DNA from: Candidatus Omnitrophota bacterium | GTDB lineage: Bacteria; Omnitrophota; Gorgyraeia; Gorgyraeales; Gorgyraeaceae | NCBI GenBank assembly: GCA_003485765.1 | Contig: DNHS01000051.1 | Coordinates: 112,748-176,747, forward strand | Length of the DNA: 64,000 bases | Reading direction: 5' to 3' | Shown here: positions 32,801 through 38,800 of the stretch, in pieces | Layout of the letters: every line of letters begins with the position of its first letter | Numbering within the stretch: position 1 is the stretch's first letter | The notes under the pieces: generated by a model | Told to the model about the DNA's origin: nothing | Database searches by the model: none | Seen by the model: the letters and a program-made list of their open reading frames with translations, nothing else | Program-made: the position numbers and the translations under genes

Positions 32801-35800
32801 ATTTATCTAATGTAAGGCCGTTTACTTCCAGGCCATATTGACTTACATTAACGCTAACTGCTCTGCTCTCGGTCCCGTCAGCAGCTACGAGAGTTACATA
32901 GGTTGTGCCCTCTGTTATGCCTTCTGCTAGGACGACTTGATCAAATTCAAGCTTTACGATAGTATTTACAATATCAAGACTTGTAAAATCTGACGGCAAT
33001 CCAACTGGGTCAAAAGGTATGACTTCTGACCGGTCTGTTGTGCCCACAACAGGAACTTCAGGTGCGCTGGGAGCGCCGCTTACTATTGTTTGGCTATTAA
33101 TCTGTATTGCGTCATGCGGAAAACCTTCAAAGCTAGCTATAATAAGCTCATCCATTGTTTTGTTGCTGCTAAAAAATAGTGCAGGGTCCGTTCTGCTGAC
33201 TTTAAATGCGGATAATGGGATCTCTATTTGTACTGTTTGGCCAGCCGTGTATACTTTATTCAGCGCAGGATTATAAAACCCGGTTCTAGTATTAGTTGCT
33301 ATATTATTGAAAGCTACAGCGAATGGGCTATCTTTTAAGAATGTAACATTAAGCACCAGAACGTCATCAGGCTTCAGTTCTACTGGGTTGCCGTTTGCGT
33401 CAAGTTTAATATGCTGTGAGTTCTCTAAGTCAATCTTTGGTGTTGTTCCATCCACAGTAATTGGAGGCGTTGTAGGCGCTGGTGGTTGGACAATATCAGT
33501 TGCTGGAGTAGTAACAGGAGGAACCATTGAAGCATGGCCAGGAGGTCTAGAATACCTTATTTCAGCTGCCTCTGGATTCATAAGGTTTAAAATCTGAGCT
33601 GCCTGCGTTGGCTGCTGTTGTGACATCTTGTACAATAGTTTGCTAGCTTGTTCAGGGGCTAGTGTAGCTATCCAATCTGCCTTTGGTTTTAATAACGCAA
33701 GTTCAAAGGTTGGCTGAAGCCCGCCAAACGCATGGTAAATAGCATTTGCAAAATCACTTTTTACAGCGCCTTCAACAAGCGTATTTCCTATATCAGTAAT
33801 AGATGTTATAACCGGGGTTATAATAGGTTTAGAGAAAATCTGCTGCTCAATCATAGGCAAGGTAGTCTGGCCCAATTGGCTCACTGTCCCTGTTATGAAT
33901 ATATAAGAGATGGTGGATTTTATTGAGCTGAATGTAAGAGAACTATTTATTGCGGAAAAAACAGTTTCTAAAACATATACCATGGCTTCTGGATCAAAAA
34001 TAGAACGGCCATGAAGTTTACCTAGGCCTTTATAGATAGTTCTAAAGGTCCAGATTTCGAAAACCGGGATGCTGTAAATTATAGCCTCTGTCCATAAAAC
34101 TATAGACTTGGGTAATGGCGGCGCCCTTACCTGGATATCAGTCTTTGTTCCTTCTGTTACAGGCGCCTCTCTAAGCAATGTAATCAGTAACGCTTGCTGT
34201 ATTTTTGAATAGAAATGGAGACGCTCTGTAATAGCTTTGATATTATCGCTAGTAAGTTTGGTGGATTTAGAAGCTTTTATTTTTTCTAGATAGCTTGCTA
34301 ATGTGGCAAACTCTGAAATCTTCTTATGATCTATGCCATCTATTTTTGGCAAGTCCGAGAGTTTATGATCCAAGCCTTCTTCTTCAAGCTGTCTTGCCCT
34401 CTGGGGTACTATTGACCAAGCATTTAATATAATATTGGTTAAAAGCCTGTCTAATATAATTTCAAATGTGAAGCTAAAGAGTGGAGCGCCAAAAATGGGT
34501 ATCCCGGCAAATGCTGAAACTGCAGTAATACCTCCAATACCTATTATTGGCAAAATTATCAGGATAACTGGCGCGATAAATGGCGCAATAAAACCAGTTA
34601 TCTGGGATATGATTGCAAATTTGAGCGAGAATTTAATCAGCTCAAACCCAATTACTCCTACATTATCCCATAAATTTCTCATGTATATAACTACAGGATT
34701 TGTACTGCCATCAATCCACCACCAAAACCGCTCTTTTATGTCATCTGGCCTTTCTAAAGTAGCTACGCCTTTAATTACTCTTGTTACGTCATCCTTTGTA
34801 AGCAAACCTAGGCGATTCTGTCTAAACCAGCGGTATTTCACATATGGTGAAATCGGTTGCCAGATAAAGTTTTTTGGCATATAGAGCGGAATAGCAAGAA
34901 GAGTTTGCACCGTCTTTCCAAGCCCTTTAGTTAGTCTTTCAAGCGCTTTACCATCTCCCACCAATTCTACATCTTCATCCTTTCCGGGTTTTTTAGATTT
35001 TCTCTTTATTGCATCTATGCCCTCCCGCTCTAAAGCAAACTGGATTCTTCGAAGCGTGGAAAGACTACCCGGTTTACCAAATACATCTGATTCCTCATAT
35101 CCAAGTAATTCAAATAAATATTCTTTTGCTGCATCTTCTGTATCAAAGCCTTTTGTTTCCATCAACATATTAACAATTCTTACAATAGTTTCATTTATTG
35201 AGACAACTTGGGAAGGTGTAAAGCTTGCTATGAACTTTCTAAGCGCCACGATAAACGCATAAAACGGCGTACCGATATGCGCCAATGTTTCAGCTATAAA
35301 ATTATTCCAAAACCAGTATTTTAAAAATATCTTAATAGTTCTATTTTCGCTATGATAATCTGTTTCGATCTGGTTAAGATCCTCGACACCTGCCCATCGA
35401 GCCACGAGAGAATCTAAAACATTTTCGTGGAACATTTCTTGATACAGCTGCGTCCATGATTTAGATAATTTAGCTGCTTCAACTCCTTTTACCTTACCGC
35501 CTGCTCTTTTCAAACCTATCCAATCTCCTATAGCAAAACCTCCCCAAATAGCTGCAACAATAGCAGATGGTATCAAGCCAAATGGTAAATAAATTAATAT
35601 GCCTATTACAACCAAAGTTTGTATGGCTGTCCCCAGAGGCGCGCTGGCCCGGCCAGTAGCAACTAGTTCTAACTGTGCGGATGGTAGCTCCTTTTGTACT
35701 GAAAGCATCTCTTGAACTGAAACTGGCCTCTTTTGCTCTATTTTTTTTTGCTTCCTACGTTCGTCTCGTTCAGCGGCCCAAAGACCAATGCGAAAAACTC

Positions 35801-38800
35801 CGCCAAAAATCAGAACGCCGAGAAAAAAGAACGTAAGGAGTAGGTCTGGTACCAGTTGGAATAAGGGTACCATAATTAGGTCTACGGCGTTCACATTAGC
35901 ACTGATAGCTTCCGTGAATCCCAACCACTGGTAGAGGACGAAAGGATTTGTAATCTGCAGATAGTTATTTCCGAAAATCTGCCAAGAGACTGGGAGCAAG
36001 TTAGGAATTTTCGCGAAGACATTGGCAGCAAAAATTCCTGCTAAAACCAAGAAAAAGCCTTCTAATACCTTTCTCAGCATTCGTCGCCATCCATACCGCC
36101 AGATACCCACTTCAGACATGTGGATCCCAATTAAGTGACTAAGTGCCACGAGCGACAACACCATCAGGCTGCTCAAAATGAAACCCAACCCAAAGTCGGA
36201 CTGCAAATGTAGGTTATTTACGAGAGCTACGCCAGAGAGGAAGGGCAAGGGATATACGAGACCTTGAATCTCCTCAAAGAATCTATCGCCAATACCCACC
36301 GTCAATGGTAGGAGGTAGCTTGATAGCAAGACACCTGTTAGATGGAGCAATACGAAAGGAAGACTCCATAATAATCCTTTCGTCAAGAGATACCGCCAAT
36401 AGGATATCGGCACATTGCTAGTTCTGGTTTCTGGTTCAATCATAGCTGGCGCTGCTACTTTTACAGATGGAATTCTAGCTGTTAAAGTAGGCGTTTCTAC
36501 ATGTAAATCTGCTCCAGTACTAACTATTTGTTCATGCAATTTTCTTTCTGCAGGTTGAGCAAGAACTAGCTCGGCAGCAGCAATGGGCGGAGCAGGAATT
36601 TCATCAGTTAAAGGAACGGCAGCAGTAGCTGCTTCGGAACTTACCCCCTCACCCTTTCCTCTCCCCTTTGGGGAGAGGATTAAGGGGAGGGGTGGTGTAA
36701 TATCTACATAAACTTGGCTTGCAAGTATTTCATCTCCAGAAACCACAGCAGTAAGCGTTGGTTCGCCAAATCTTGCTTCTGCAGGGCTTCTAGAAGGAGT
36801 AGTTCTTGCAATTGGTGGATCAGAAATCGCAGTTGTTGAAACAACAGTATCATCCCAAGCAAGAAATAGCACAGGAACTTCAGTCACAGTACTAACAGAA
36901 ACTTCTAAAGCAGTAACAGGTAATGGCACAATTACATCTCTTGATATTGCACTTTCAATTTGTCCATCATCCCATCCTGCTACAGGCATTAAAACAGGGG
37001 TTGAGCTAATACTTGCAGCCAATTTCCCAATTCGCTCCTCGGCAGTAGCAAACAGCTCACTAACTCCAGCTGGAGCTTCAGAAAAAATCACATCAGCTTG
37101 GGCTATAGATGCTTTAGATGTTGTTTCTGCGTCTACTGTATCTGTTAATGTAGTGTAAGCTAATTCTATTTCCCTCTCCGAATTAATAACAGCTACTTCT
37201 GTAGCAGCTTCAAACCCTTCATTAGCCTCAGCTAAACTAACTATTCTCCCATTATTCATCATCCCTACATATTGCCCCTCATAGCTGACAAATATATTTC
37301 CAGCTACATCTCTTTTAATCACAATATCCCCTACAAGATGCCCTCGGAATTTTTCAGGAAACATAGCTTCTATATTAGCATTAGGTATTTTTAGCCCTTT
37401 TACAGCTGCAGCTAAACCTAAAGCAACAATAAATCTATGTGATAAAAGAGGGCCTACCTCATAAGGTATTTTTAATTCCAAAAGAATACGCGAAAGTTCT
37501 TCTCTAAGGCCAGCTAGAAATAGCGGATCCGCAGCAAACCCCATCACTAGTCTCAATGTATTATTGAACCCTGATAGTAATTCAGAGAGAGGTCTCCTCT
37601 TTCCTGCTAATAAATCTCTATAATTCTCTTCATCTATCTGGGTCTTTGAATATGGGGATATAACCACATAAGAGTAATTATTGTCTTTAAGAAACTTTGT
37701 TATGCCGTTAGTATGGAACCCTCCTGCTACTAGGGCTATAGTTTTAGCCTTACGCTTCTCTATTTCAGCTATGGCGTTATTAAACAAAGCTAAGTCTCTT
37801 TTATGGGCAATCTGGTAGAAAGATTCAAGTTCTGGGAGGTTTTTATCTATTAAGTCAGGGTTAAAATCTATGAAAGAATCTATATTGTATTTTTGAAGGT
37901 TTTCTTTTAAGAAGCTTTCAAAGAAAGCTACTTTGAAGCTTTCTTCATCTTTAAGATAGTATTCTAATTCTTCATTTGAGACCTTGAGATTAAAGAAGTT
38001 TCCAAGGAACTTTATGTTTCTTAGGGATTTTGTAAGGAGTTTTTGGTTAGGGTTATCTGAGATAAGGTCTTTTATATCATAAGTGAGTTCTTCTATTTCA
38101 TTAAAGAGCTTATTGGAATCAAGGGAGTTTATTTTGGTTAGATAATCTACAAATTGGGTTAAAGCAGGGTATTTATTTATATCTTCTTTTAAATGGCGCC
38201 TGGCTAATTCATCTAAATAGCTATAGAATGAGAATGGGGAAATTTTCTTATCTTTAAATAAGCTTGCTTTTATTGATAATGACTTTATCTCAGCTTTATT
38301 ATCCTTATCTTTTAAGATAGATTGAAGGCTTGATAGAATCTCTTGAGACTGTTTTATAATCTTAGACTGGTCTATAGTCTTTTCAGCTTCATAGGATTCT
38401 TTAAAGATATTGATATTTTTATAATTAGATAGGCTTATGTCATTGTTTAAACTCAATAGATATTCTAAATATTTAGTTGTGTCTAATCTAGACTCTTCAT
38501 ATTCAATTTCCTTGGAATCTATATCTAAAAGAGCTTTTGAATATATCTTTGGCTTTAGTTTATTAAGGCTAACTTTTGTTTGATTAGTAAAAGTTAAGGC
38601 ATCCTGGTTAAACGTCATTATCTTATTAAATCCTATGATATTCTGGAAGTAAGTATCCTTATCTTCTATGCCCCAGATTGCTAAATTTGGGTATTTTGTT
38701 ATAGATAGATATTCTTCTCCTGTAAGTTCCCCCGAGTTGATAAAGACTTTAGCGACTTTTTCCCGAACTTCAGTATCCGGGAAGCTTGAGACACTTGATG

